A DNA stretch of 64,000 bases from Oxalicibacterium flavum (GCF_014635065.1 NZ_BMCG01000006.1:218267-282266), one strand, 5' to 3'; positions 37,569 through 46,510 are shown, counted from the stretch's first letter. Program-made: numbers and translations. Notes: generated by a model from the sequence alone, not told the origin.

Positions 37569-38291
37569 ATGAGCAAACTGTCCCTCGACCGCATCCTGCA
37601 ATCGCAGGGATTCGGTACCCGCAAATACTGCCGCAGCCTGATCGAGGATGGCGAAGTCGCCATCGGCGACGAAGTCATCGACAACTATCGCGCCACCTTC
37701 GATACCGACGGTCTGGAATTCACCATCTTCGACGAAACCTGGCGCTATCGCGAGCACGTCTATATCGTGCTCAACAAGCCGGCCAACTTCGAATGTTCGC
37801 GCAAGCCCAGCCATCATCCGGGCGTGCTCACGCTGCTGCCCGAGCAGTTCACCTGGCGCGATCTGCAACCGGTTGGTCGTCTCGACCATGACACCACCGG
37901 CATGCTTCTGATGTCGGACGACGGCCCCTTCATCCACGCGCAAACCTCGCCCAAGCGCCACATTCCCAAGGTCTATGTCGCCGCCACCCACGATCCGGTT
38001 ACGCCGGAACTGGTGGCGCAGCTACTCGGCGGCGTGCAACTGCACGACGAACCCGCGCCATTGGCAGCACAGACCTGCCGCATGCTGGCACCGCATGAAC
38101 TGGAGATCGTGCTCGAGCAGGGCAAATACCATCAGGTCAAGCGCATGCTGGCGGCTGCCGGCAACCATTGCGCGGCATTGCGGCGCGTCGCCATCGGCGA
38201 ACTGACGCTGGAATCGCTGGGGCTGGAGGAGGGTGAGTGGGCTTATCTGGAGCCGGAAAAACTCGCGCTGCTGCGGCCATCATCCGACTAG
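37569..38291 (+). CDS. 16S rRNA pseudouridine synthase (RsuA family)
   Basis: A 240-residue RsuA-type enzyme. An S4-like RNA-binding segment at the N-terminus ([16 protein letters not shown]) is followed by the catalytic domain with D106 in [12 protein letters not shown]. RsuA converts U516 of 16S rRNA; the related RluB/E/F act on 23S rRNA, so the precise target is inferred. It is divergent from hisC across 148 bp. A weak terminator-like hairpin follows at 38350. Confidence 0.88.
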   Translation: MSKLSLDRILQSQGFGTRKYCRSLIEDGEVAIGDEVIDNYRATFDTDGLEFTIFDETWRYREHVYIVLNKPANFECSRKPSHHPGVLTLLPEQFTWRDLQPVGRLDHDTTGMLLMSDDGPFIHAQTSPKRHIPKVYVAATHDPVTPELVAQLLGGVQLHDEPAPLAAQTCRMLAPHELEIVLEQGKYHQVKRMLAAAGNHCAALRRVAIGELTLESLGLEEGEWAYLEPEKLALLRPSSD

Positions 38292-38593
38292 TTTTTCATG
38301 CCGATGCGCGGGTCAGGCATCGGTCTTCCTTCCCCTTGGTTATTGCGCTGCGCCGGGTCATCCGGCGCGCTTTCCCTATTGCGGTTCGCCGCAGCCATCA
38401 AATAGTCGTGACGATGATCCGTGACTTTCTGAATACCTGTCAGTCGCCAATTGAATATCTTCCGACATTTCTTCCGAAATCGTCCTATAATGAATTCGCT
38501 GCCATGACAGATATCCATTAATGAAATTGTTTTGAAATGTTTCGAGAGGGCGAAAAGGCAGTTGTTTTCATCCTTTCAACATTCATCGATGCC
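38292..38593. other. Intergenic stretch before the small secreted protein
   Basis: This 302-bp gap holds a GC-rich hairpin, GCGCCGG/CCGGCGC at 38350-38368, followed by a weak T-rich tail (possible terminator of the pseudouridine synthase). An AT-richer segment with a likely promoter at 38462-38491 follows. No credible ORF is seen. Confidence 0.6.
38462..38491 (+). promoter_or_regulatory. Candidate sigma-70 promoter of the small secreted protein
   Basis: CCGACA (38462-38467), an 18-bp spacer and a perfect TATAAT (38486-38491), 103 bp before the ATG at 38594. Confidence 0.55.
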
Positions 38594-38908
38594 ATGAAAT
38601 CGCGTCCCTTCATTCATCTGTGTCTTTCGCTTCTGCTGCTGTTTGCGCAGCAGTTCGCGTTCGCGGGTGCGCTGGATCATGTGCAGCAAACCGTTTTCGA
38701 TCATCAATGTTCGGTCGAGGAGGGCGACGCCGCCGATGGCGAGCTTTCCAAGCACCTGCTGATCGACGAGTATGACGATGCTCCGCTGTCCGCCTTCGTC
38801 ATTCCTCCCGCTCCTTCCCTTGCGGCGCAATCCGTCGCCGTGGCATGCGACCAGTTCTTCCGGATCGCTTCGCCGCATTATTTCTCCCGCGCTCCGCCTC
38901 TCGCCTGA
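38594..38908 (+). CDS. Small secreted protein, CzcI-like in layout
   Basis: A 104-residue protein with a clear signal peptide (basic MKSRPFIH, core LCLSLLLLFAQQFAFA, cleavage near AFAG). The mature part has H-V, D-H-Q-C, many acidic residues and a C-terminus H-Y-F-S-R-A-P-P. Small exported proteins ending in a similar R-P-P/R-A-P-P tail accompany heavy-metal efflux genes (CzcI type), but no efflux genes are here. The start is taken at the signal-peptide Met; upstream in-frame codons are less likely. Function is unknown. Confidence 0.6.
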   Translation: MKSRPFIHLCLSLLLLFAQQFAFAGALDHVQQTVFDHQCSVEEGDAADGELSKHLLIDEYDDAPLSAFVIPPAPSLAAQSVAVACDQFFRIASPHYFSRAPPLA

Positions 38909-39098
38909 CGGGTATCCGGCGTTGCCGCGCATGCGCGCCACGCCTTGCGAATCAGATCATCGTCAAAGCGGCATGCAAGATCGTTGAATGATTGTTCGTA
39001 GTGCTCCCTGCACGGATATCTGCCCCTCGTAAAACGAATCGAACCGGGCGCTTCTGCCCTGTGTTCTTCAGTTCACGACTTCTTGAGAGGTAGTTGAT

Positions 39099-40406
39099 AT
39101 GAGCAGCAATCAAACCACGCCCGTGCAAACCGGCAAGGGCTACAAAAACCGCTGGATGCAGCTGGTCATCGGCATCATCTGCATGGGCTTCGTCGCCAAC
39201 CTGCAATATGGCTGGACGCTTTTCGTCACGCCGATGGACAACGCCCATCACTGGGGCAAGGCCGCGATCCAGCTCGCTTTTTCGATCTTCATCGTGACCG
39301 AAACCTGGCTGGTACCGATCGAAGGCTATCTGGTCGATAAATTCGGTCCGCGTCCGGTGGTGGCTGGTGGCGCGATCTGCGCTGGTCTCGGCTGGATCAT
39401 CTACAGCTTTGCCTCGACGCTGCCGGTGCTGTATGCGGGAGCGATCGTGTCGGGTATCGGCGCAGGCTGTGTCTATGGCACCTGCGTGGGCAATGCGCTG
39501 AAATGGTTCCCGGACCGCCGCGGTCTGGCTGCCGGTCTGACGGCTGCCGGCTTCGGCGCCGGTGCTGCGATCACGGTGATCCCGATCGCCAACATGATCC
39601 AGTCGGCCGGTTACGAGAAAACCCTGTTCACCTTCGGCATCATCCAGGGCGTGGCGATCTTCGTGCTGTCGATGCTGCTGGTCAAACCGGTTGCGCCGAA
39701 AGCGGCGATTGCCAAGGCAGGTACCGCGACCAAGGTTGACTACACGACCGGTCAGATGCTGAAGATGCCGGTGTTCTGGGTGCTGTACGTGATGTTCGTG
39801 CTGGTGGCGTCGGGTGGCCTGATGGCAACCGCGCAGCTCGGTCCGATCGCGACCGACTACGGTCTGGCTTCGCTGCCGGTGACGCTGTTCGGCGTGACGC
39901 TGCCGCTGCTGACGATGACGCTGTCAATCGACAATGTGGCCAACGGCATCACACGTCCGCTGTGCGGCTTCGTGTCCGACAAGATCGGCCGTGAGAACAC
40001 GATGTTCATCGTCTTTATCGGCGAAGGTCTGTCGCTGCTCGGTCTGATGATGTGGGGCCACAACATGTATGCCTTCATGGTATTCGCGGCGCTGATCTTC
40101 CTGTTCTGGGGCGAGATCTTTTCGATCTTTCCTGCGACCTGTGCCGATATCTTCGGCTCCAAGTTCGCGGCCGGTAACTCGGGTACGCTCTATACGGCAA
40201 AAGGTACGGCTGCCTTGCTGGTGCCGCTGGCGTCGCTGCTGGCAGTTGACGGTGGATGGAGCCGTGTATTCGTGGTGGCGGCTGTCATCACGATCTTCGC
40301 CGGTGTGTCGGCCAAGCTGATCCTGGGTCCGATGCGCAAGCGTCTGCTGACGAAGGAAGCCGGCATGCTGGACGTTCAGGAAGAGGCCAAGCGCGTCACG
40401 GCCTGA
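39099..40406 (+). CDS. OxlT-like MFS transporter (oxalate/formate antiporter family)
   Basis: A 435-residue major facilitator with 12 predicted hydrophobic segments. It carries the OxlT-type start N-L-Q-Y-G-W-T-L-F-V-T-P, the loop W-F-P-D-R-R-G-L-A-A-G and F-V-S-D-K-I-G-R-E. Two buried charges needed for oxalate binding in OxlT appear to be conserved: R286 (NGITRPLCGF) and K368 (LYTAKGTAA). Oxalate/formate exchange is thus likely but not certain, since related carriers move other monocarboxylates. No frc or oxc genes are nearby. GAGAGGTAG precedes the ATG. Confidence 0.83.
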   Translation: MSSNQTTPVQTGKGYKNRWMQLVIGIICMGFVANLQYGWTLFVTPMDNAHHWGKAAIQLAFSIFIVTETWLVPIEGYLVDKFGPRPVVAGGAICAGLGWIIYSFASTLPVLYAGAIVSGIGAGCVYGTCVGNALKWFPDRRGLAAGLTAAGFGAGAAITVIPIANMIQSAGYEKTLFTFGIIQGVAIFVLSMLLVKPVAPKAAIAKAGTATKVDYTTGQMLKMPVFWVLYVMFVLVASGGLMATAQLGPIATDYGLASLPVTLFGVTLPLLTMTLSIDNVANGITRPLCGFVSDKIGRENTMFIVFIGEGLSLLGLMMWGHNMYAFMVFAALIFLFWGEIFSIFPATCADIFGSKFAAGNSGTLYTAKGTAALLVPLASLLAVDGGWSRVFVVAAVITIFAGVSAKLILGPMRKRLLTKEAGMLDVQEEAKRVTA

Positions 40407-40451
40407 TCGTTGTCGTCATCTTCCCGCCGCAGGAAAGGCGGGGAGGCTAAC

Positions 40452-40480
40452 AAAAAAGCGAGCCATCGGCTCGCTTTTTT
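40452..40480. terminator. Bidirectional intrinsic terminator after the OxlT-like gene
   Basis: AAAAAAGCGAGCC pairs with GGCTCGCTTTTTT around an AT-rich loop. It lies between the converging OxlT-like and BOF-protein genes and has T tracts on both strands. Confidence 0.9.
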
Positions 40481-40495
40481 CATTCAGGCTTCTGT

Positions 40496-40906
40496 TCAAG
40501 GCAGCACGGTCACGCGATCGACTTCGAACTCGCTCTTGCGCAGGCCCTTGTCGAACTCGCCCAGCAGTTCCACGCGGGTTTCGGCATTCACGGTCTGGCT
40601 GCTCGGGAAATCCTCGTTGTCGATCTCCGCGGTAATGCGGCCGGTGGCGTCCTCGAAGGTGTAGCGTTCGCCGCCGTCGTGCGAGACGATGCGGCCTTGC
40701 AGGCGGGCCGGCTGATCGTCGCGGCCGTCGTCGAGCAACTGCTTGACCGTCATCAGCGGCACGCTGCTGGGACCCGAATAGGCATTCTGTGCTGCCGCCT
40801 TGGGCGCGCTGCTGGGGCCGACATAGCCGGAAGATTGAGCAACGGCGACAGTGCTGCCCAGTGCCAGAAGGGCGACGGCAGCCAGGGTAGTTGCGGTATG
40901 GCGCAT
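40496..40906 (-). CDS. BOF-family (YgiW/YdeI-like) periplasmic protein
   Basis: A 136-residue secreted protein with a signal peptide (MRHTATTLAAVALLALGSTVAVA) followed by a Ser/Pro/Ala segment with a repeated Y-x-G-P-S-S motif. A small OB-fold (M-T-V-K-Q-L-L-D-D-G..., L-Q-G-R-I-V, Y-T-F-E-D-A-T-G-R-I-T-A-E-I-D) follows, as in YgiW and YdeI stress proteins. In E. coli ygiW precedes qseBC; here the gene lies downstream of qseC-like and on the same strand, which supports a functional link to that two-component system. Role in stress tolerance is inferred. Confidence 0.82.
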   Translation of the reverse strand: MRHTATTLAAVALLALGSTVAVAQSSGYVGPSSAPKAAAQNAYSGPSSVPLMTVKQLLDDGRDDQPARLQGRIVSHDGGERYTFEDATGRITAEIDNEDFPSSQTVNAETRVELLGEFDKGLRKSEFEVDRVTVLP

Positions 40907-41000
40907 GATTTGACTCCTTTTTTGTTTGCGAAAGAAGCTCCGCAACGATGCGGAACAATTGCATTGGACAACTTGAATCTGAAGACAATCTGATGCGTCT

Positions 41001-42392
41001 TCAATTGGCGGGAAAGTCCAGTACCACGCTCAGCCCGCGACCGTCGAGGCCGTCTTCGAAGTGCAAGGAAGCGCCATGCAGCGCTGCAATACGCGCGACG
41101 ATGGACAATCCCAGGCCATTGCCGGTCTGTCCGGTTCCCAGCACCCGGAAGAAGCGTTCGCCAAGACGAGCTCTTTGCTCGGATGGGACGCCCATGCCGT
41201 CGTCGCGAATCGCCAGGCGCGTGCCGCCTTGCGGCAGGGGCGCGGACTCGATGCGCACCCGGCCGTTTCTGTGACCGTAGCGCACGGCATTGTCGATCAG
41301 GTTGCGCAGCGCGCTGGACAGCAACGCCGGTGCGGCTTTCATCTGCGGCACTGCGAGCGCGCGTTCGATGCGCATGTGCGGGGCGAGGGTTTCCAGGTCC
41401 AGTTCGTCGAGCACGGCGTTCAGGTCCACTGTCTCCTGCGCGGGTGCAGCGGCCTGGGGTTCCAGTCGGGCCAGCGCCAGCAGGCTTTCCACCAGCGTGG
41501 TGCAGCGATCCAGGTCGGCGCGCAGCTGCTGCAGGTGGGCGGTCGGCAGTGTCAGTTCGCGCTCGATGAGTTGCACACGCATGCGCAGGGCGGCCAGCGG
41601 AGTGCGCAGTTCGTGCGCGGCGTCGGCCGTGAAGCGGCGTTCGCTGTCGAGCGCGATGGCGAGTCGTGCCAGCAGCGCATTGAGCGCATCGAGAATCGTC
41701 TGAAGTTCGCGCGGAGCGTCCGGCGTCTGTACCGGCATCAGGTCGTGCGGCGACTTTGCATTGATGCGGCGCACGGCATCTTCGAGCGGTTGCAGCAGGC
41801 GCCGGATAAGGAGCCAGCTCAGTAGTCCCAGCATCACCAGCAGGCCCAGCGCGGGCCAGACCAGCTTCTCCGCCATATCCTCCAGTAGTTCCATGCGCTC
41901 TTCCATCGGCTGCGCCACCTGCGCCGTGATGCCGCCCGGCGCAGGACGCACGTGCACGCGCCAGAATTCGTCCGCGGCCCAGACCGTGACTGTTTTTTCG
42001 TGTTGCACGCCGGACAGGAAGGCGGCCTCCGGCGTGTCGTCGCCGCGCGCGAGCACGCGGCCGTCGGGCGCCACGATCTGGTAGTACATGCGCAGCCTCA
42101 ATGCGTCGCCACGCCCGGCGCGCGGGCTGAGCGCCTCGCCGGCGACGGATTCGCCCTGCGCGGTCAACTGCAACACGAGGTGCGAACCTTCTTCCAGCGC
42201 ATCGTCGAAGACATCGCTGGTGGCAAACCAGGCCACGCCGACCACGATGGAAAGGCTGATCAGCCAGAGCCCGATGCTGGTGCCCATCACCGCCAGCAGC
42301 AGGCGCCGCCGCAGCGACCAGTTCGCACGTGACGCAGGCGAGTCGGCCGGTTTCGACCGGCGTCCGGTCGGGCGCCATTGCGGGATTTTCAT
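41001..42392 (-). CDS. QseC-like sensor histidine kinase
   Basis: A 463-residue kinase with two membrane spans (about 31-55 and 175-197) bracketing a 120-residue periplasmic sensor. The phospho-acceptor is H260 in D-A-A-H-E-L-R-T-P-L. The catalytic part has L-R-N-L-I-D-N-A-V-R-Y (N box), D-D-G-M-G-V (G1) and G-N-G-L-G-L-S-I-V (G2). The long Pro/Arg-rich leader before the first span is unusual. Its start overlaps the response-regulator stop by 4 bp. Together with the YgiW-like gene it resembles the QseBC/TctE-type systems; the signal is unknown. Confidence 0.9.
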   Translation of the reverse strand: MKIPQWRPTGRRSKPADSPASRANWSLRRRLLLAVMGTSIGLWLISLSIVVGVAWFATSDVFDDALEEGSHLVLQLTAQGESVAGEALSPRAGRGDALRLRMYYQIVAPDGRVLARGDDTPEAAFLSGVQHEKTVTVWAADEFWRVHVRPAPGGITAQVAQPMEERMELLEDMAEKLVWPALGLLVMLGLLSWLLIRRLLQPLEDAVRRINAKSPHDLMPVQTPDAPRELQTILDALNALLARLAIALDSERRFTADAAHELRTPLAALRMRVQLIERELTLPTAHLQQLRADLDRCTTLVESLLALARLEPQAAAPAQETVDLNAVLDELDLETLAPHMRIERALAVPQMKAAPALLSSALRNLIDNAVRYGHRNGRVRIESAPLPQGGTRLAIRDDGMGVPSEQRARLGERFFRVLGTGQTGNGLGLSIVARIAALHGASLHFEDGLDGRGLSVVLDFPAN

Positions 42393-43057
42393 GCGGGAGC
42401 CAGTCCGTAGCCCTGATTGCGCACCGTCACGATGAAACGGTTGCCGAGCTTCTTGCGCAGGTTGTAGATGTGGACCTCGATGGCATTGCTTTCGACTTCT
42501 TCGCCCCATCCGTACAGGGCTTCTTCCAGTTGCGCGCGACTGAGGATATGGGTGGGATGGCGCATCAGGGCCTGCAGGACGGTGAATTCGCGCGCGGTGA
42601 GAGGCAGCGGTTCGCCGTCCAGGGTCACGCGTTTGGCGGCCGGGTCGAGTACCACCGCGCCGTGGCGCAATTCGGGACTGTGCTGCGTCGTACCGCGGCG
42701 CAATGCGGCGCGTACACGAGCGGACAGTTCCTCCAGGTCGAAGGGTTTGATCAGATAGTCGTCGGCGCCCAGGTCCAGGCCCTGGATGCGGTCGGCCAGC
42801 GTGTCGCGTGCCGTGATGACGATCACCGGCAGACGGGGATGGAGTGCGCCGGCGGCGCGCAAGGCCGTCAATACGGCATCGCCGTCGAGACCGGGCAGCC
42901 CGCGGTCCAGCAGCACACACTGGTAGTCATGCGTTGCCAGCGCGGCAGCGGCCTGATCGCCGCGTTGCAGCCAGTCCACCGCATAGCCGTCCATCTGCAG
43001 CCACGATTGCAGCGAGCTGCCCAGCGACGGGTCGTCTTCGATGAGGAGAATGCGCAT
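42389..43057 (-). CDS. QseB-like OmpR-family response regulator
   Basis: A 222-residue regulator. Receiver domain: E-D-D near the N-terminus, phospho-acceptor D51 in V-L-L-D-R-G-L-P-G, and a conserved Lys in K-P-F. Winged-helix DNA-binding domain from about residue 125, ending in the usual S-N-A-I-E-V-H-I-Y-N-L-R-K-K-L and R-N-Q-G-Y-G-L. Arg follows the phospho-acceptor where Leu or Met is commoner. It is first in the regulator-kinase pair and overlaps the kinase by 4 bp. Confidence 0.92.
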   Translation of the reverse strand: MRILLIEDDPSLGSSLQSWLQMDGYAVDWLQRGDQAAAALATHDYQCVLLDRGLPGLDGDAVLTALRAAGALHPRLPVIVITARDTLADRIQGLDLGADDYLIKPFDLEELSARVRAALRRGTTQHSPELRHGAVVLDPAAKRVTLDGEPLPLTAREFTVLQALMRHPTHILSRAQLEEALYGWGEEVESNAIEVHIYNLRKKLGNRFIVTVRNQGYGLAPA

Positions 43058-43102
43058 ACGGAGGAGTTTATGGCAGAAAGATGAAGCGGAACTGATGCGG
43101 GC

Positions 43103-43153
43103 ACCGGCTGCAAATCTGGCTGCAATACGGACGGCAGGCGCCATGCAGCCGGT
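43103..43153. repeat. Inverted repeat between the regulator and the BamE-like gene
   Basis: ACCGGCTGCA (43103-43112) is perfectly complementary to TGCAGCCGGT (43144-43153), with a 31-nt loop. It lies downstream of the BamE-like gene and upstream of the response regulator. There is no T tract in the leftward direction, so a regulatory site is as likely as a terminator. Confidence 0.4.
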
Positions 43154-43176
43154 TTCTGTTTTATCCGACCGTGACT

Positions 43177-43689
43177 TCAGCTTCCGAAAAATCCGAACAG
43201 GCCATCGCGTTCGAAACGCAGGTCCTGCCCATTCTGCATGAGCCGGACGATGCCGGCATGGTCGAAATGGACGTGCATGATGGAATTCCATGCACCTGCT
43301 TCCTTGTATGGATAGCTCCAGACTTCGAGTTGCTGGCGTGGCAGATACGAGGTTTCGGCAGGATGGCCGACGGTGCGCAGCACGTCGTCGCGGGTGGCGA
43401 CATTGACCTGAATCTGCGCAAATTTCTCGACGGTCAGTACCTGTTCGTAGGAAACAAGTCTTCCATCCGGGCCGAAACGCGCCAGATGCGTGGCCTGGCC
43501 CCAGGGATTGCGGTTGTATTCGAGCAGGTAGCCGGCATTGTCCGGAATACGGGCCGTTGGCGTGCCGAGCTGCGCCACGACCTGCTGTTCCGTTTCGCCG
43601 ATTTGCAGTGTCGCCGGTTGCCAACTCGCGCAGCCGCCAACGGCCGCCAACAGGGCGGTTGTTGCCAGGAAACGAAGGAGGGCAGGCAT
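43177..43689 (-). CDS. BamE/SmpA-like lipoprotein
   Basis: A 170-residue lipoprotein; the signal peptide ends in V-G-G-C (LLAAVGGCAS). The mature part carries two repeats of the small alpha/beta BamE-like fold: Q-I-G-E-T-E-Q-Q-V-V-A-Q-L-G-T-P-T and V-A-T-R-D-D-V-L-R-T-V-G-H-P-A, each followed by a strand with Tyr/Trp. It is longer than BamE itself and is probably a paralogue rather than the assembly-complex subunit. The gene stands alone, divergent from rpsO. Confidence 0.72.
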   Translation of the reverse strand: MPALLRFLATTALLAAVGGCASWQPATLQIGETEQQVVAQLGTPTARIPDNAGYLLEYNRNPWGQATHLARFGPDGRLVSYEQVLTVEKFAQIQVNVATRDDVLRTVGHPAETSYLPRQQLEVWSYPYKEAGAWNSIMHVHFDHAGIVRLMQNGQDLRFERDGLFGFFGS

Positions 43690-43735
43690 TTTTTGATCGA
43701 TTTTCAACATTTTTGGCAGAAACCGTACAGGATGT

Positions 43736-43764
43736 TTGAAGGGGACGGGCATTTCCGCTATACT
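43736..43764 (+). promoter_or_regulatory. Sigma-70 promoter of rpsO
   Basis: TTGAAG (43736-43741), a 17-bp spacer and TATACT (43759-43764). The predicted transcript starts near 43771, where a perfect hairpin begins. Confidence 0.72.
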
Positions 43765-43770
43765 CCGGCC

Positions 43771-43789
43771 TTGGTCATTTTTTGACCAA
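43771..43789 (+). promoter_or_regulatory. 5'-terminal hairpin of the rpsO leader
   Basis: TTGGTCA-TTTTT-TGACCAA is a perfect 7-bp stem with a five-nt loop, placed at the predicted first nucleotides of the rpsO mRNA. It could protect the 5' end or take part in S15 autoregulation. The leader to the ATG is about 87 nt. Confidence 0.5.
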
Positions 43790-43857
43790 ATCCCTTAATT
43801 GTTGTTCACGATGTACCGGGGTTGCGACTCCGCGCATCGCATGTGAAAGGTTTTACC

Positions 43858-44127
43858 ATGTCGCTCGAAAAATCCAGCAAGGCAGCCATCGTTGCCGACA
43901 ACGCCCGCAGCCAGAACGATACCGGCTCGCCGGAAGTGCAGGTTGCCCTGTTGACCGCACGCATCAACGACCTCAACGGTCACTTCAAGGAACACTCGAA
44001 GGATCATCACTCCCGCCGCGGTCTGATCATGATGGTCAATCGTCGCAAGAGCCTGCTTGCCTACCTGAAGAACAAGGATCTGAATCGCTACCGCGATCTG
44101 ATCGCCAAGCTCGGTCTGCGCAAGTAA
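43858..44127 (+). CDS. rpsO: 30S ribosomal protein S15
   Basis: An 89-residue primary 16S rRNA-binding protein. Family signatures are [32 protein letters not shown] and [10 protein letters not shown]. The ATG at 43858 follows GAAAGG; an in-frame codon further upstream would add 12 non-family residues. The rpsO-pnp order is conserved across bacteria. S15 usually represses its own translation; a structured 87-nt leader fits this. Confidence 0.97.
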   Translation: MSLEKSSKAAIVADNARSQNDTGSPEVQVALLTARINDLNGHFKEHSKDHHSRRGLIMMVNRRKSLLAYLKNKDLNRYRDLIAKLGLRK

Positions 44128-44157
44128 GTCGTTGCAGCATTCTATCCCGCTTTACTG

Positions 44158-44199
44158 AAATGCCTGCGTCAGTCCGCTGATGCGGGCATTTTGTTTTTT
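44158..44199 (+). terminator. Intrinsic terminator between rpsO and pnp
   Basis: AAATGCC-TGCGTCAG pairs with CTGATGCG-GGCATTT (15 bp with G-T wobble) around TCCG, followed by a T-rich run. In E. coli a similar leaky terminator lets part of the rpsO transcription continue into pnp. Confidence 0.85.
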
Positions 44200-44268
44200 G
44201 CAGTTTGGCATCAGCAGCACGTGTCACAACAATCACCACGGCAGGATCGAAGTGGAGCAGGAGATAAA

Positions 44269-44292
44269 AACGATGCCGGTTTTTGCATCGTT
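44269..44292 (+). promoter_or_regulatory. Stem-loop in the pnp leader
   Basis: AACGATGC (44269-44276) pairs perfectly with GCATCGTT (44285-44292) around an 8-nt loop, 58 bp before the pnp start. RNase III cleavage of a leader hairpin drives PNPase autoregulation in E. coli; this element sits in a comparable place. Confidence 0.45.
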
Positions 44293-44349
44293 GCGGTGAG
44301 GTGAACGACAGCTCCTGAAAATCTGTCGGCAAATCAGAAAGGAACATCC

Positions 44350-46491
44350 GTGTTTAATAAAGTCACCAAAACTTTCCAGTACGGTCAGCATCAGGTCACG
44401 CTCGAGACCGGCGAGATTGCCCGTCAGGCATCCGGCGCCGTCCTCGTCTCGATCGAAGACACCGTCGTGCTGGCAACCGTGGTCGCCAAGAAGGACGCCA
44501 AGCCGGGCCAGGACTTCTTCCCGCTGACCGTCGATTACGTTGAAAAAGCCTATGCCGCCGGCCGTATTCCCGGTGGTTTCTTCAAGCGCGAAGGCCGTCC
44601 GTCGGAGAAGGAAACGCTGACCTCGCGCCTGATCGATCGTCCGATCCGTCCGCTGTTCCCGGAAGGCTATCTGAACGAAGTGCAGATCATCGTGCACGTG
44701 CTGTCGGTCAATCCCGAGATCGATCCGGACATCGCCTCGATGATCGGTGCCTCGGCTGCGCTGGCCGTGTCCGGCATTCCATTCGCCGGCCCGATCGGCG
44801 CTGCGCGCGTCGGTTACATCGATGGCCAGTACGTGCTGAACCCGACCGCCTCGCAACTGACCAAGTCGCAGATGGATCTGGTCGTGGCCGGTACCGAGCG
44901 TGCCGTGCTGATGGTCGAATCCGAAGCGCAGCAACTGTCGGAAGAAGTCATGCTGGGCGCCGTGGTCTATGGCCACGAACAGATGAAGGCCGTCATCGAC
45001 GCCATCCATGAGCTGGTGCGCGACGGCGGCAAGCCGGAAGTGCAGTGGAGCCCGGCACCTAAGAACGAAGCGCTGATCTCGCGCGTCGCCCACTTCGCCG
45101 AAGCCAAGCTGCGCACCGCCTACCAGGTCAAGGACAAGCAGGCGCGTACCGCCAAGCTCAAGGAAGTCAGCGCCGAGGTCAATGCCGAACTGGCAGCCGA
45201 AGCGGCATCGATTGGCGGCGAAGTGCCGGACGGCGTTGAAGTCGGCAACATCCTGTTCGACCTCGAAGCCAAGATCGTCCGTTCGCAGATCCTCGAAGGC
45301 GAGCCGCGTATCGACGGCCGCGACACGCGCACCGTGCGTCCGATCTCGATCCGTACCGGCGTTCTGCCGCGTACCCACGGTTCGGCCCTGTTCACCCGCG
45401 GCGAAACGCAGGCGCTGGTGGTTGCCACGCTGGGCACCGCGCGCGACGAGCAGAAGATCGATGCGCTGATGGGCGAGTATTCGGACCGCTTCATGATGCA
45501 CTACAACATGCCTCCGTTCGCCACCGGCGAAACCGGCCGTGTCGGCACGCCGAAGCGCCGCGAGATCGGCCACGGCCGTCTGGCCAAGCGCGCACTGGTT
45601 GCCGCGCTGCCGACGCCGGAAGAGTTCAGCTACTCGGTGCGGCTGGTGTCGGAAATCACCGAATCCAATGGTTCGTCGTCGATGGCTTCGGTCTGCGGCG
45701 GCTGCCTGGCATTGATGGACGCCGGTGTGCCGATGCAATCGCATGTGGCCGGCATCGCCATGGGCCTGATCAAGGAAGGCAACAAGTTCGCCGTCCTGAG
45801 CGACATTCTCGGCGATGAAGACCATCTCGGCGACATGGACTTCAAGGTGGCGGGTACCGCCAACGGCATCACCGCGCTGCAGATGGACATCAAGATCCAG
45901 GGCATCACCAAGGAAATCATGCAGGTCGCACTGGCGCAGGCCAAGGAAGGCCGCGTGCACATCCTCGGCGAGATGGAAAAAGCCGTGCCGAGCGGCACGC
46001 GTGGTGAGCTGTCGGACTTTGCGCCGCGCCTGATCACGATCAAGATCAATCCGGAAAAGATCCGTGACGTGATCGGCAAGGGCGGTGCGGTGATCCGCGC
46101 GCTGACCGAGGAAACCGGCACCCAGATCGACATCAGCGACGAAGGCGTGGTCACCATCGCTTCGGTGGACGCTGCCGCCGGCCAGGAAGCCAAGCGCCGC
46201 ATCGAGGAACTGACGGCTTCGGTCGAAGTCGGCAAGGTCTATGAAGGCACCGTGCTCAAGCTGCTCGATTTCGGTGCCATCGTGCAAGTGATCCCGGGCA
46301 AGGACGGTCTGCTGCACATCAGCCAGATCGCCAACGAGCGTGTCAACGCCGTGGCCGACTACCTGAAGGAAGGCCAGCAGGTGCGCGTGAAGGTTCTCGA
46401 AACCGACGACCGTGGTCGCCTGAAGCTGTCGATGAAGGCAGCTGCTGCCGAGGAAGGCGCGGAACCCGCCGCTGCCCCTGCCCAGGAATAA
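44350..46491 (+). CDS. pnp: Polyribonucleotide nucleotidyltransferase (PNPase)
   Basis: A 713-residue phosphorolytic 3'-5' exoribonuclease of the RNA degradosome. Two RNase PH domains (about 10-215 and 310-545) are joined by a helical linker; catalytic segments are seen around [12 protein letters not shown] and [22 protein letters not shown] domain ([13 protein letters not shown]) and an S1 domain ([16 protein letters not shown]) close the protein. The start is GTG at 44350 after AAGGAA. A leader hairpin suggests autoregulation. Length is normal. Confidence 0.97.
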   Translation: MFNKVTKTFQYGQHQVTLETGEIARQASGAVLVSIEDTVVLATVVAKKDAKPGQDFFPLTVDYVEKAYAAGRIPGGFFKREGRPSEKETLTSRLIDRPIRPLFPEGYLNEVQIIVHVLSVNPEIDPDIASMIGASAALAVSGIPFAGPIGAARVGYIDGQYVLNPTASQLTKSQMDLVVAGTERAVLMVESEAQQLSEEVMLGAVVYGHEQMKAVIDAIHELVRDGGKPEVQWSPAPKNEALISRVAHFAEAKLRTAYQVKDKQARTAKLKEVSAEVNAELAAEAASIGGEVPDGVEVGNILFDLEAKIVRSQILEGEPRIDGRDTRTVRPISIRTGVLPRTHGSALFTRGETQALVVATLGTARDEQKIDALMGEYSDRFMMHYNMPPFATGETGRVGTPKRREIGHGRLAKRALVAALPTPEEFSYSVRLVSEITESNGSSSMASVCGGCLALMDAGVPMQSHVAGIAMGLIKEGNKFAVLSDILGDEDHLGDMDFKVAGTANGITALQMDIKIQGITKEIMQVALAQAKEGRVHILGEMEKAVPSGTRGELSDFAPRLITIKINPEKIRDVIGKGGAVIRALTEETGTQIDISDEGVVTIASVDAAAGQEAKRRIEELTASVEVGKVYEGTVLKLLDFGAIVQVIPGKDGLLHISQIANERVNAVADYLKEGQQVRVKVLETDDRGRLKLSMKAAAAEEGAEPAAAPAQE

Positions 46492-46510
46492 GGGCATCGT
46501 CCTTCGCCAG

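Noticed and set aside
38402..38521. A possible 36-39 residue ORF before the small secreted protein
   Set aside because: It overlaps the predicted promoter, lacks a ribosome-binding site and shows no coding features.
40980..41003. TGAAGAC/GTCTTCA hairpin at the end of the QseC-like gene
   Set aside because: It has no T tract on the leftward RNA and includes the stop codon; not enough to call a terminator.
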